Part shown: positions 1-8,410 of the stretch, piece after piece
Position numbering within the stretch: position 1 is the stretch's first letter
How the letters are laid out: every line of letters starts with the position of its first letter
Origin: Allobosea sp. WAO
Lineage (GTDB): Bacteria > Pseudomonadota > Alphaproteobacteria > Rhizobiales > Beijerinckiaceae
NCBI RefSeq assembly: GCF_001509835.1
Contig: NZ_JXTJ01000006.1
Span: 310,001-374,000 of the forward strand
Length of the DNA stretch: 64,000 nucleotides
Reading direction: 5' to 3'
Notes under the pieces: model-generated
What the model saw: the letters and a program-made list of their open reading frames with translations, nothing else
What the model was told of the DNA's origin: nothing
The model's database searches: none
Made by a program: the position numbers and the translations under genes

Positions 1-736
1 CAAGTCGGTTGTCGGGCTGATCGCCGAGATCGACAGCATCTCGGCGCCGACCCGCGACAATGCGGTCGCCTTCGCCAAGGTCGGGGCCGAGCTGAAGGAT
101 CTGGTCGGCGGCGTCGAGCAGTCCAGCCATAGTCTCGAAGTGGCGTCGCGCCGCGCAAGCTCGCTGGTTTCGACCAGCGAGGCGGTGCTCGGTTCGATCG
201 CGGCTTCCGGGGTGCGCACGCCGCAATCCGAAATGATCGCGACGGCGATCGAGGCTGCGACGGCTGTCGCCGGATTGTTCGAGCAGGCGCTGGCCAGCGG
301 CCAGATCGGCATGGCCGAGCTGTTTGACGAGACTTACCGGCCGGTGCCGGGCAGCAACCCGGTGCAGCACCTGACCCGCTTCGTCGAGCTGACCGACCGC
401 CTGCTGCCGCCGCTGCAGGAGAAGCTGCTGGCCGGCAATCGGCGCGCGGTGTTCTGCGCTGCGGTCGACCGCAACGGCTTCCTGCCGACACACAATCGCA
501 AATACGCGCAGCCGCAGGGTTCGGACCCGGTCTGGAACAACGCCAATTGCCGCAACCGGCGACTGTTCGACGATCGGACCGGGCTGGCGGCGGCGCGCAA
601 CCAGAAACCGTTCCTGCTGCAGACCTATCGGCGCGACATGGGCGGCGGCAATTTCCTGGTGATGGAAGATCTTTCGGCGCCGATCTTCGTCAGAGGCCGG
701 CACTGGGGCAGCTTCCGCTTCGGGCTCAGCGTCTGA
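1..736 (+). CDS. Methyl-accepting chemotaxis protein, C-terminal part (5' end outside window)
   Basis: The reading frame is open from base 2 without a start, so the gene begins upstream. The first ~80 residues are an alternating helical stretch like the end of an MCP signalling coiled coil. The last ~130 residues form a compact domain containing GFLPTHN, a CRNRRLFDDRTG segment, LQTYRRDMGGG and the ending APIFVRGRHWGSFRFGLSV. That domain is known as a C-terminal extension of many proteobacterial soluble or PAS-type chemoreceptors. The gene precedes the che genes in the same direction, so it probably feeds this CheA/CheW pathway. What it senses cannot be said because the N-terminal part is missing. 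No CheR-docking pentapeptide is visible at its C-terminus. Confidence 0.85.
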   Translation, partial: KSVVGLIAEIDSISAPTRDNAVAFAKVGAELKDLVGGVEQSSHSLEVASRRASSLVSTSEAVLGSIAASGVRTPQSEMIATAIEAATAVAGLFEQALASGQIGMAELFDETYRPVPGSNPVQHLTRFVELTDRLLPPLQEKLLAGNRRAVFCAAVDRNGFLPTHNRKYAQPQGSDPVWNNANCRNRRLFDDRTGLAAARNQKPFLLQTYRRDMGGGNFLVMEDLSAPIFVRGRHWGSFRFGLSV

Positions 737-822
737 GCGGGGTTGAGTGGAGCGAAGGGCTCCGGAGGTAGCGGGCGGCCTTGCCCGGATGTGGTGTTGA
801 GTATCGGGTCGCAATCGCCGTC

Positions 823-1290
823 ATGCATATCGCTCCCGCCTTTCCGAACCTCTCGGTTCTGCTGATCGATGCCAGCCCGCATTACCGGCGCATCATCCGG
901 ACGATGCTCTATCAGGCGCAGCTGCAGCGGATCTTCGAAGCGGCGGACCTCGCCGGCGCGGCGACCATGTTCATCCAGAAGCAGCCTAACATCGTTATCC
1001 TCGACTGGGATCTGCCGGAGGGGGACAGCATGAAGTGCCTGGCCTCGATCCGCTCCTTCAAGACCTCGCCCTTCGCCAAGGCCCCGGTGCTGGTGATGAT
1101 GGAGAAGCCCGACCGCCGCGCGGTCGTCCAGGCCGCCAAGCTCGGCGCGCACGAGATCATCGTGAAGCCGATCTCGCCGAACAATCTCTGGCTGCACCTG
1201 TCGGGGATCATCAACATCCCGCGCAAATACAAGGAACAGAACGGCGCGATCACCCTGGTTCCGCGGGCGATCAGCAACAGCCTGTTCTGA
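823..1290 (+). CDS. Single-domain receiver protein with degenerate active site
   Basis: 155 residues with a CheY-like receiver fold. The probable phospho-acceptor is Asp61 in ILDWDLP and the conserved Lys is Lys115 in IIVKPIS. Two normally conserved positions differ: the acidic pair reads Asp16-Ala17 (LLIDAS instead of a DD/DE pair), and the Thr/Ser of the switch position is Met (VLVMMEK, residues 90-95). Mg2+ binding and normal phosphorylation signalling are therefore doubtful. The start at ATG 823 is chosen because the receiver core begins just after it; an in-frame TTG at 781 would add 14 unlike residues. It lies between the receptor and the STAS gene at the head of the che cluster. A ~40-residue tail follows the receiver. 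Confidence 0.85.
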   Translation: MHIAPAFPNLSVLLIDASPHYRRIIRTMLYQAQLQRIFEAADLAGAATMFIQKQPNIVILDWDLPEGDSMKCLASIRSFKTSPFAKAPVLVMMEKPDRRAVVQAAKLGAHEIIVKPISPNNLWLHLSGIINIPRKYKEQNGAITLVPRAISNSLF

Positions 1291-1449
1291 AGCGTCCTTC
1301 CCGCGGAAATCCCGGGTGGAGGGCCTGCCGTGCGTGTGCATCGCAGATGCCCCGAAACGGTCACAATCCTTGCCGGCGCGGCCAGCGCTTAGTGAAATTT
1401 TTACCAGTTCCGTGACAGCCTCCAGCTACGATTCATAGGTTGCGCCGCC

Positions 1450-1731
1450 GTGGTCATCACCGTTTCCTTGCCGCCGCTTCTCGGCCGTTCCGAGGCCGCA
1501 GCCTTCCGAAATCAACTCCTGGTCGCGCTGGAACAGCGGGAAAGCGTCAGCGTCGAATGCGCCGGCGCCGGCCCGTTCCCGAGCCTGTGGATCCAGCTTC
1601 TGCACGCGGCCGCGGCGAGCGCCGCGGTGCATGGGCTGACTGTCTCGCTCAAGGCGATGTCCGAGGAGTGCCGTCAATCCTTCCAGGCGATCGGCTTCGA
1701 TTTCGCCCAAAGCGCCCTCGTCGTGGAGTGA
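1450..1731 (+). CDS. STAS-domain protein of the che cluster
   Basis: 93 residues beginning with GTG. The pattern (short beta start, helix, SVECAGAGPFPSLWIQLLHAA, then HGLTVSL and a final helix-strand) fits a STAS / anti-sigma-factor-antagonist fold. In that fold the loop around Pro44-Ser45 holds the phosphorylatable Ser/Thr. The usual Asp-Ser pair is not kept, only Ser45. The gene lies 5 bp before cheY and probably shares its transcript. STAS proteins occur in several non-enteric che clusters, but their role there is mostly undefined. An alternative is a CheX-like adaptor, but the length and pattern fit STAS better. Confidence 0.75.
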   Translation: MVITVSLPPLLGRSEAAAFRNQLLVALEQRESVSVECAGAGPFPSLWIQLLHAAAASAAVHGLTVSLKAMSEECRQSFQAIGFDFAQSALVVE

Positions 1732-1736
1732 ATGCG

Positions 1737-2096
1737 ATGCGTATCCTGGCAATCGACGACACCAAGACCTTGCTCAGCCTGCTCAGCATGACGCTGCGCA
1801 ATGCCGGGCACGAGGTCGCCGAAGCCGAGAACGGCGAGGAAGGCCTCGCGCGCTTCGACCAGTTCAAGCCCGACCTCGTGATCACCGACCTCAACATGCC
1901 GGTGATGGACGGCATCGAGTTCACGCGCGCCTGCCGCGCGCGGCCGGCCGGGCAGAACACCCCGATCATCGTGCTGACCACCGAGAACGGCGCCGAGATC
2001 AAGGCGGAAGGCCGCCGCGCCGGTGCCAGCGCCTGGATGGTCAAGCCGTTCGAGCCCAACACCCTGCTCGGCCTCGTCGCCCGCTACCAGAACTGA
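1737..2096 (+). CDS. cheY: CheY-type response regulator
   Basis: 119 residues, a stand-alone receiver with all key residues: Asp7-Asp8 (AIDD), phospho-acceptor Asp51 (VITDLNMPVMDG), Thr81/Thr82 (VLTTENG) and Lys103 (MVKPFEP). It is phosphorylated by CheA and acts on the flagellar motor or as a phosphate sink. The start ATG at 1737 follows a GGAG at 1725-1728, which lies inside the end of the STAS gene. Nine bases separate it from cheA. Together with the second CheY at the end of the cluster this matches the two-CheY, no-CheZ layout common in alphaproteobacteria, where one CheY can drain phosphate from CheA. Confidence 0.93.
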   Translation: MRILAIDDTKTLLSLLSMTLRNAGHEVAEAENGEEGLARFDQFKPDLVITDLNMPVMDGIEFTRACRARPAGQNTPIIVLTTENGAEIKAEGRRAGASAWMVKPFEPNTLLGLVARYQN

Positions 2097-2105
2097 GGCG
2101 ACTCG

Positions 2106-4364
2106 ATGGATGCTCTGGCCGAACTGAAACAAACCTTCTTCCAGGAATGCGAGGAGCTCCTCGGCGCGCTCGAGCAGAAGCTCCAGGCGCTCGACGAGGG
2201 CTCGCGCGATTCCGAGGACGTCAACGCCGCGTTCCGCGCCATCCATTCGATCAAGGGTGGTGCGGGTGCCTTCGGCTGCACGGAGCTCGTCGCCTTCGCG
2301 CATGTCTTCGAGGCTTCGCTCGACCATCTGCGCTCCGGCCGCGTCGCGCTCGAGGATGCTCCCTTCAGCCTGTTCCTGCGCTGCTCGGATGCGGTGTCGG
2401 ATCTCGTCGCGGCCGCCCGCAATGACGAGCCCGCTCAGGCGCGCCCGGACCTGCTGGCCGCGCTGGAGAAGGTCGGCCAGGCCAAGCCGGAAGCCCCGGC
2501 TGCCGTCAGCGACGAGCCGCCCGGCATCGCGGCACTTGGCAATCTGCTCGCCATGGTCGAGGCCAAGACCGCCGCGCCGGCTGCTTCTGCGGCCGATGAT
2601 GGCTGGGATGACGAGCCGGTCGCGGCCGTCGCCGCGCCGCGCCCCGGCCGCGATGTCTGCGTGCGGATCAGCCCCGAGAGCGACCTGTTCCGCCGGGTGA
2701 TCGAGCCGCGCGTCGTGATTGGCAGCCTGCCGGCCGAAGAGATCGTCTCCGTGACCTGCGATATGAGTCAGGTCCCGGCACTCGAAGCGCTCGACGTCAC
2801 CGACTGCCATATGCGCTTCAACGTGATGCTGCGCACCGAGCTGCCGGTCGAGGAGATCGTCGCGAAATTTGATTTCACCCTCGCGAACGAGGAGTTCGAA
2901 GTCGAAATCATGCCGGCGGCAGCCAATGACGATGTGGTCGAGGAGACTGCTGCGCCGGTTTCCGAAGTCCCGCAGAATGTCGCGGCCGACCTCTCCGCGA
3001 TCCTCGCCCGCCTCGGTCCGGCGCCGGCTGCCGCTGCCCCTGCCGAGGTCGCTCCGCCGCAGGCGCCTGTCGCCGTGGCGGCTTCCGCCCCGCCGCCGCC
3101 AGCGGCTCCGCCGCGTCCCTCCGCGAAGCCGGCGGCCAACGATGCGGCTGCCGCGCGCCAGCGCCAGGCCGTCAGCGTGCGCGTCGATCTCGACCGGATC
3201 GACCGGCTGATGAACCTAGTCGGCGAGATCGTCATCACCCAGTCCATGCTGGTCGAATGCGTCCGCTCGCTGCCCTATGACGTCTACGCCAAGACCGCCG
3301 AAGGCATCCTGACCCTGTCGCGCCAGACGCGCGAGTTGCAGGACCATGTCATGGCGGTGCGTGCCCAGCCGGTGAAGGCCGTGTTCCAGCGCATGCCGCG
3401 CCTGGTGCGCGAGCTCGCCCAGACGCTCGGCAAGGAAGTGAAGCTCGTCCTCGAGGGCGAGAACACCGAGGTCGACAAGACGATCATCGAGGAGCTGGCC
3501 GACCCGCTGACCCATATGATCCGCAACTCGATGGATCACGGGCTGGAGACGCCTGACGAGCGCATCGCCGCCGGCAAGCATCCCGAAGGCACGATCAAGC
3601 TGATCGCCGAGCATCGCGCCGGCCGCATCGTGATCTCGGTCACCGATGACGGACGCGGCATAGGCCGCGACAAGCTGCTGGCCAAGGCGCGATCCCGCGG
3701 CCTCGTCGGACCGGACGAGAAGCTGGCTCCGGAGGAGATCGACCAGTTGATCTTCGCCGCCGGCCTGTCGACGGCCGAGGCGGTCAGCGACATCTCCGGC
3801 CGCGGCGTCGGCATGGATGTGGTCCGCCGCAACGTCGAATCCCTCGGCGGGCGCATCAGCGTCGATTCCGAGCCCGGCCGCGGCTGCAAGTTCACACTCG
3901 CTCTGCCGCTGACGCTCGCCGTTCTGGAAGGCATGGTGATCCGCTGCGGCGACGACCGCTACGTCATCCCGATCGCCAGCGTGATCGAGACCCAGCACCT
4001 CGCCAACACGCCGATCGAGCACCTGACCTTCGGCCAGGAAGTGCTGCGCTGGCGCGGCGAGGTCACGCCGCTCTACCGGCTCGGCGCCGTCATGGGCTCG
4101 TCCGGCACCCGCGACGAGAACATCATCATCATCGCCGAGACCGAGCGCGGCGGGAATGTCGGCATCGCGGTCGACGAGATCGTCGGCCAGCAGCAGGTCG
4201 TCGTGAAGAGCCTCGAAGCCAATTACGGCACCGTCAACGGCGCCTCGGCCGCGACGATCCTCGGCGACGGCCTCGTCGCCCTCATCCTCGACGTCGATTC
4301 CATGCTGCGCCTGGCGGCTGCCGGCGGCCGCCAGACTGCTCCCGAACTCAAATTGGCTGGATGA
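2106..4364 (+). CDS. cheA: Chemotaxis histidine kinase CheA
   Basis: 752 residues with the full CheA layout. The P1 HPt domain carries the phosphorylated His47 (FRAIHSIKGGAGAFG). A P2-like segment spans ~180-275, followed by an Ala/Pro-rich linker (~300-350). The P3 dimerisation helices begin near VRVDLDRIDRLMNLVGEI. The P4 kinase domain has HMIRNSMDHGLE (N box), DDGRGIG and GRGVGMDVV (G boxes). A CheW-like P5 domain fills the last ~130 residues. CheA sits in receptor arrays with CheW and phosphorylates CheY and CheB. The stop overlaps the cheW start by 4 bp (ATGA), indicating translational coupling. All catalytic motifs are present. Confidence 0.97.
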   Translation: MDALAELKQTFFQECEELLGALEQKLQALDEGSRDSEDVNAAFRAIHSIKGGAGAFGCTELVAFAHVFEASLDHLRSGRVALEDAPFSLFLRCSDAVSDLVAAARNDEPAQARPDLLAALEKVGQAKPEAPAAVSDEPPGIAALGNLLAMVEAKTAAPAASAADDGWDDEPVAAVAAPRPGRDVCVRISPESDLFRRVIEPRVVIGSLPAEEIVSVTCDMSQVPALEALDVTDCHMRFNVMLRTELPVEEIVAKFDFTLANEEFEVEIMPAAANDDVVEETAAPVSEVPQNVAADLSAILARLGPAPAAAAPAEVAPPQAPVAVAASAPPPPAAPPRPSAKPAANDAAAARQRQAVSVRVDLDRIDRLMNLVGEIVITQSMLVECVRSLPYDVYAKTAEGILTLSRQTRELQDHVMAVRAQPVKAVFQRMPRLVRELAQTLGKEVKLVLEGENTEVDKTIIEELADPLTHMIRNSMDHGLETPDERIAAGKHPEGTIKLIAEHRAGRIVISVTDDGRGIGRDKLLAKARSRGLVGPDEKLAPEEIDQLIFAAGLSTAEAVSDISGRGVGMDVVRRNVESLGGRISVDSEPGRGCKFTLALPLTLAVLEGMVIRCGDDRYVIPIASVIETQHLANTPIEHLTFGQEVLRWRGEVTPLYRLGAVMGSSGTRDENIIIIAETERGGNVGIAVDEIVGQQQVVVKSLEANYGTVNGASAATILGDGLVALILDVDSMLRLAAAGGRQTAPELKLAG

Positions 4365-4870
4365 CCATGACCCTGCAACTCGGCGAAAAGCACTTCACCT
4401 CGGCGCAGCCGGAATCGGCGGCGCGCCGGATCGTTACCTTCCGCGTCGGCGACCGCACCTTCGGCATCGATGTCGGCATGGTCCGTGAGATCAAGGGCTG
4501 GCAGGCGACGACGCCGCTGCCGCATGCGGCCCCGCATGTGCGCGGCGTGCTCAACCTGCGCGGCGTGATCCTGGCGGTCTACGACCTGCGCACCGCGATC
4601 GGGCTCGGCGTCACCGACGCGACCGCGACCCATGTCATCGTCGTCGTCGATGTCGAGGACAAGACGGCCGGCCTGCTGGTCGACTCGGTCTCCGACATCG
4701 TCGACGTGCCGGTCAGCGCGGTTCGTCCGGCGCCGGACCTGGAGCGCGACGAGCACGGCCTGATCGAGGGCCTGGTGCTACTCGAAAACGACATCGTGGC
4801 GCTGCTCGATCTCGCGGCGGTCATCAAGGACGGCGGTGACGTCACGGCGCGGCAGGCCCGCGCCAACTGA
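4361..4870 (+). CDS. cheW: Chemotaxis coupling protein CheW
   Basis: 169 residues, a CheW domain (~20-160) with VTFRVGDRTFGIDVGMVREI, the LNLRGVILAVYDLR segment and the TAGLLVDSVSDIVDV segment typical of the family. It couples receptors to CheA in the membrane array. It starts within the end of cheA (ATGA overlap); a second ATG six bases later (4367) is equally possible. The spacing to the receptor gene downstream (87 bp) is longer than other gaps in the cluster but shows no terminator. Confidence 0.95.
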   Translation: MTMTLQLGEKHFTSAQPESAARRIVTFRVGDRTFGIDVGMVREIKGWQATTPLPHAAPHVRGVLNLRGVILAVYDLRTAIGLGVTDATATHVIVVVDVEDKTAGLLVDSVSDIVDVPVSAVRPAPDLERDEHGLIEGLVLLENDIVALLDLAAVIKDGGDVTARQARAN

Positions 4871-4957
4871 GGCGTCGGAAGACCGCCCGAGGACGCCCGC
4901 CAACGCGCCAGAGGAACCTGCTCGCCTGCCACTGCCCCGAAGAGACCAACAGAGCCG

Positions 4958-6931
4958 ATGAGCATGATGCCGGCGGGCCTTTCGAAACTGACCTTCAAAC
5001 TGCCTGCACTGTTCGCCGGTGGGGCGCTGCTCGCCGCCACTGGGGTCACGATCGCGGTGCAGCAGGCGACGGCGGCAAAGCTCGCCGCGCTCGGCCTCGC
5101 CGGTCAGCAGGCCGAGACGGTGACTTCCGCCATGCTCGGACCGGCGCTTGCCTTCGGCACTGCCGGGATCGCCGTCGCAGCCGGACTCGGCTGGCTCGTC
5201 GCGCGTTCGCTGGCGAGGCAGCTGGCGGCGATGCGCGAGGGCTCCGAGCAGCTGGCGCAGGGCAAGGAAGCCGATCTGCCGGAGCTGGCGCGCCGGGACG
5301 AGGTCGGCGAACTCGCCCGCAGCCTGCAGCAGCTCCAGGACAGCAGCATCGAGGCCAGCCGCATCCGCGCGGCCCTCGACGGTTGCCGCACCAACATCAT
5401 GGTCTGCGACGCGCAGGCGCGCGTCGTCTTCGCCAACCGCTCGTTGCTGAAGTTCTTCGCCGAGGCGCAGGACGATTTCCGCATCGCCTTTCCCGGCATT
5501 TCCGCCAAGGACATGCTCGGCAAGGTGATGGACGTCTTCCACAACCAGTCGTCCGGCGGGTTCGTGGCCGGCGGCATGCGCTCGCTGCGTTTTGCTCTGG
5601 GGCGGCGCACCGTCGCGCTGACTTTGAGCCAGATGGTGCAGGCGGACGGGCGGCTGCTCGGCGCCACGATGGAGTGGCGCGAGCTGACGGATGAGGTCGC
5701 GGCCGCTAACGAGGTCGCCGATGTTGTCTCGGCCGCAGCCGAAGGCGACTTCTCGCGCCGCATCCCGCTCGCCGGGAAATCTGATGCGCTGGCGCGGATC
5801 GCCGAGGGCATCAACCAGATCAACGTCATCGTCGAAGGGGCGGTGGGCGAGTTCGCCGAGGTGCTCTCCGGCATGGCGGACGGCGATCTCAGCCAGCGCA
5901 TCGACGGCGACTATCAGGGTCTCCTCGCCGAGCTCAAAGCCGGCCTCAACGAGACCATGGCGCGGCTGGCGCAAACCGTCTCCGGCATCCAGGGGACCTC
6001 GGGCCATGTCGCGACGACCGCCGCCGAGATCCACAGCGGCGCCGCCGACCTTGCCCGGCGCACGGAGGACAGCGCCGGCAACCTCGAGCAGACGGCGGCG
6101 ACGACCGAGCAACTCGCCGCTTCAGTGAAGCAGAGCGCCGAGCGCTCGCGCCGGGCGACGGAACTCGCAGGAGAGGCGAAGGGCGTCGCGGAGGCAGGGC
6201 AGAAGGTCGTGGCCGATGCCGTCGGCGCGATCGAGCGCATCGAGGCGTCCTCCGCGCGCATTTCCGAGATCGTCGCAGTGATCGACGGTATCGCCTTCCA
6301 GACCAATCTGCTTGCGCTCAACGCTGCCGTGGAAGCCGCTCGGGCCGGTGATGCCGGCAAGGGCTTCGCGGTCGTCGCTTCGGAAGTGCGGACACTGGCG
6401 CAGCGTTCGAGCCAGGCGGCCAAGGACATCAAGGGCCTGATCGTCAACTCGAACGAGCAGGTGGCCGATGGTGTGCGCTTCGTGCGCCATACCGGGGAAG
6501 CGCTGAACCGGATCGTTGCGGCGGCCGGGCAGGTCTCCAGCACGGTGGCCGAGATTTCCGAGGCCACGGCCGAGCAGGCCGGCGGCATCGAGGAGATGAG
6601 CCAGGCCGTCGCGCACATGGACGAGGCGACCCAGCAGAACGCGGCGCTGGCCGAGCAGAGCGCAGGCTCGGCGAACAGCCTCGCCAGCCAGATTGAGGCG
6701 CTGCGGAACCTCGTCGCCTTCTTCCACACCGGCGAGGTCCAGGCGCGCGCCGCGACGATCCATACCGGCCTTGCCGCGCCGTCCCGGCCGGCCGCCGCTG
6801 CCCCGGTTGCGCCGAGGCAGGCCGCTGCTCCGGCCAAGCCGCATCGTCATGCCGAGATTCGTTCGCGTGCGACCGAGCCGCGCCGCAAGGTCGCCGGTGG
6901 CGGGCGCTTCGAAGAATGGGCGGAGTTTTAA
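4958..6931 (+). CDS. Methyl-accepting chemotaxis protein with minimal periplasmic part and PAS-like domain
   Basis: 657 residues. Two hydrophobic segments (~12-34 and ~60-82) are separated by only ~25 residues, so there is no room for a periplasmic ligand domain. HAMP-like helices follow. A PAS-like cytoplasmic domain (~130-235) has the segment [17 protein letters not shown] second HAMP-like stretch comes next, then an MCP signalling domain whose hairpin tip reads [23 protein letters not shown]. The C-terminus ends EEWAEF, matching the x-W-x-x-F pattern of the pentapeptide that tethers CheR/CheB; cheR is the next gene. Sensing is probably intracellular (redox, energy state or a PAS ligand). 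That is inference from layout, as no ligand or haem residue can be assigned. Confidence 0.93.
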   Translation: MSMMPAGLSKLTFKLPALFAGGALLAATGVTIAVQQATAAKLAALGLAGQQAETVTSAMLGPALAFGTAGIAVAAGLGWLVARSLARQLAAMREGSEQLAQGKEADLPELARRDEVGELARSLQQLQDSSIEASRIRAALDGCRTNIMVCDAQARVVFANRSLLKFFAEAQDDFRIAFPGISAKDMLGKVMDVFHNQSSGGFVAGGMRSLRFALGRRTVALTLSQMVQADGRLLGATMEWRELTDEVAAANEVADVVSAAAEGDFSRRIPLAGKSDALARIAEGINQINVIVEGAVGEFAEVLSGMADGDLSQRIDGDYQGLLAELKAGLNETMARLAQTVSGIQGTSGHVATTAAEIHSGAADLARRTEDSAGNLEQTAATTEQLAASVKQSAERSRRATELAGEAKGVAEAGQKVVADAVGAIERIEASSARISEIVAVIDGIAFQTNLLALNAAVEAARAGDAGKGFAVVASEVRTLAQRSSQAAKDIKGLIVNSNEQVADGVRFVRHTGEALNRIVAAAGQVSSTVAEISEATAEQAGGIEEMSQAVAHMDEATQQNAALAEQSAGSANSLASQIEALRNLVAFFHTGEVQARAATIHTGLAAPSRPAAAAPVAPRQAAAPAKPHRHAEIRSRATEPRRKVAGGGRFEEWAEF

Positions 6932-6957
6932 AGTCTTTGCGTGCTCAGAGTCCGACA

Positions 6958-7806
6958 ATGCTAGCTCCGCCGCCCCAGGCCGAACCCACACTGACCCGCG
7001 ACGACATGGGTTTCGTCGCCAAGCTCGTCTACGAGCATGCCGGCATCGTCATCCGCGAGCACAAGGAGGCGATGACGCGCGGGCGGCTGGCGCGCCGCGT
7101 CAAGGCGCTGGGACTGAACTCCGTCGCCGAATACTGCGCCTTCCTGAAGACGCCGGCCGCGCTCGACGAGATTCCCGAGCTGATCAACGCCGTCACCACC
7201 AATCACACCGCCTTCTTCCGCGAGCGCCACCATTTCGACCATCTGCGCGGCGAAGTGCTGCCGCGCCTGATCCAGGAGCGCGCCGCGCGGCGCGGCCGCA
7301 TCCGGATCTGGTCCTCGGCCTGCTCCTCGGGCGAGGAGCCGTACAGCATTGCGGCGGTCTCGCGGGAGGTGATCGGTCATCGCAGCGATCTCGATTTCAG
7401 GATCCTGGCGACCGATATCGACACCGATATTCTCGACCGTGCAGCTGCCGGGCTCTATCCGGCTGAACAGTTCGAGCGGTTGCCGGCCGATCTGCGCCCG
7501 CTCCTGCGCCTGGAGGGGCAGGCGGGCCGCGGCGAGGCGCGGATCAGCGACGACCTCAAGCGTCTGATCGCCTTCAAGCGGCTCAATCTGATCGAGAGCT
7601 GGCCGATGAAGGGCGCCTTCGACGTCGTCTTCTGCCGCAATGTGTTCATCTATTTCGATACGCCGACCAAGGCCGCGATCCTCGATCGTTTCGTCTCGCT
7701 GATCCATCCGGGCGGCTTTCTCTATCTCGGCCATTCGGAATCCCTGCCGCAGCCTCATCCCAAGCTTCGGCTGATCGGCCGGACGATCTACGAGCGCACG
7801 CCATGA
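6958..7806 (+). CDS. cheR: Chemoreceptor glutamate methyltransferase CheR
   Basis: 282 residues from ATG 6958. An in-frame ATG at 6916 would overlap the receptor gene by 16 bp and add residues unlike the family. The N-terminal helical CheR_N domain (~15-70) is followed by the SAM-dependent methyltransferase domain. That has the family hallmarks NHTAFFRERHHF, WSSACSSGEEPYS, the LATDID segment, FDVVFCRNVFIYF and GGFLYLGHSESL. It methylates receptor glutamates using S-adenosylmethionine, opposing CheB. The receptor gene just upstream carries a C-terminal x-W-x-x-F tail that could dock this enzyme. Confidence 0.96.
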   Translation: MLAPPPQAEPTLTRDDMGFVAKLVYEHAGIVIREHKEAMTRGRLARRVKALGLNSVAEYCAFLKTPAALDEIPELINAVTTNHTAFFRERHHFDHLRGEVLPRLIQERAARRGRIRIWSSACSSGEEPYSIAAVSREVIGHRSDLDFRILATDIDTDILDRAAAGLYPAEQFERLPADLRPLLRLEGQAGRGEARISDDLKRLIAFKRLNLIESWPMKGAFDVVFCRNVFIYFDTPTKAAILDRFVSLIHPGGFLYLGHSESLPQPHPKLRLIGRTIYERTP

Positions 7807-7816
7807 GCACTGCCCA

Positions 7817-8410
7817 ATGAGCCTTGCCCGATCCTCACGGCGCTATTTCGATCCGCGTTTCGACGCGACCATCATCACGGTCGCGCCCGGCGAGCATGAG
7901 ATCACCTCCGCGAAGGACGAGATCGTGGCGACGGTGCTCGGTTCTTGCATCTCGGTCTGCATGCGCGATCCGCATATCGGGGTCGGCGGGCTCAACCATT
8001 TCCTGCTGCCGAAGAACAATGGCGGTTCCGACACCAGCGCCGGCGAGCGCTATGGCGACACCGCCATGGAGGTGCTGATCAACGGGCTGCTCAAGCGCGG
8101 TGCCAGGCGCGGCCAGCTCGAGGCCAAGGTTTTCGGCGGCGCGCGCGTGCTTTCCGGCGCCACCATGCTGGCGATCGGCGAGGGCAACATCACCTTCGTC
8201 AACGAGTTCCTCGCCCGCGAGGGCATCCCGGTCGTCTCCCGGGATGTCGGTGGCACCCGTTCGCGCCGCATCCATTATCAGCCCACGACCGGGCGCGCCT
8301 GGGTCCAGCATGTCCAGCAGGCCGCGCGCGATCCCGAGCGGGAGCAGGAACTCGCATACCTCAACCGCCTCAAGACCCAGCCGGTGGCGGGCGAAGTGGA
8401 GATCTGGTGA
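7817..8410 (+). CDS. cheD: Chemoreceptor glutamine deamidase CheD
   Basis: 197 residues. The catalytic Cys44 (VLGSCISVCMRD) and His61 (GGLNHFLLP) of the CheD deamidase family are visible, and a Thr in the later GATMLAIGEGN region probably completes the triad. CheD deamidates receptor glutamines to glutamates and in some species interacts with a phosphatase. The gene is 10 bp after cheR. Its stop overlaps the cheB start (TGATG), so cheD and cheB are coupled. The ~35-residue C-terminal tail after QPTTGRAWV is common in alphaproteobacterial members. Confidence 0.95.
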   Translation: MSLARSSRRYFDPRFDATIITVAPGEHEITSAKDEIVATVLGSCISVCMRDPHIGVGGLNHFLLPKNNGGSDTSAGERYGDTAMEVLINGLLKRGARRGQLEAKVFGGARVLSGATMLAIGEGNITFVNEFLAREGIPVVSRDVGGTRSRRIHYQPTTGRAWVQHVQQAARDPEREQELAYLNRLKTQPVAGEVEIW

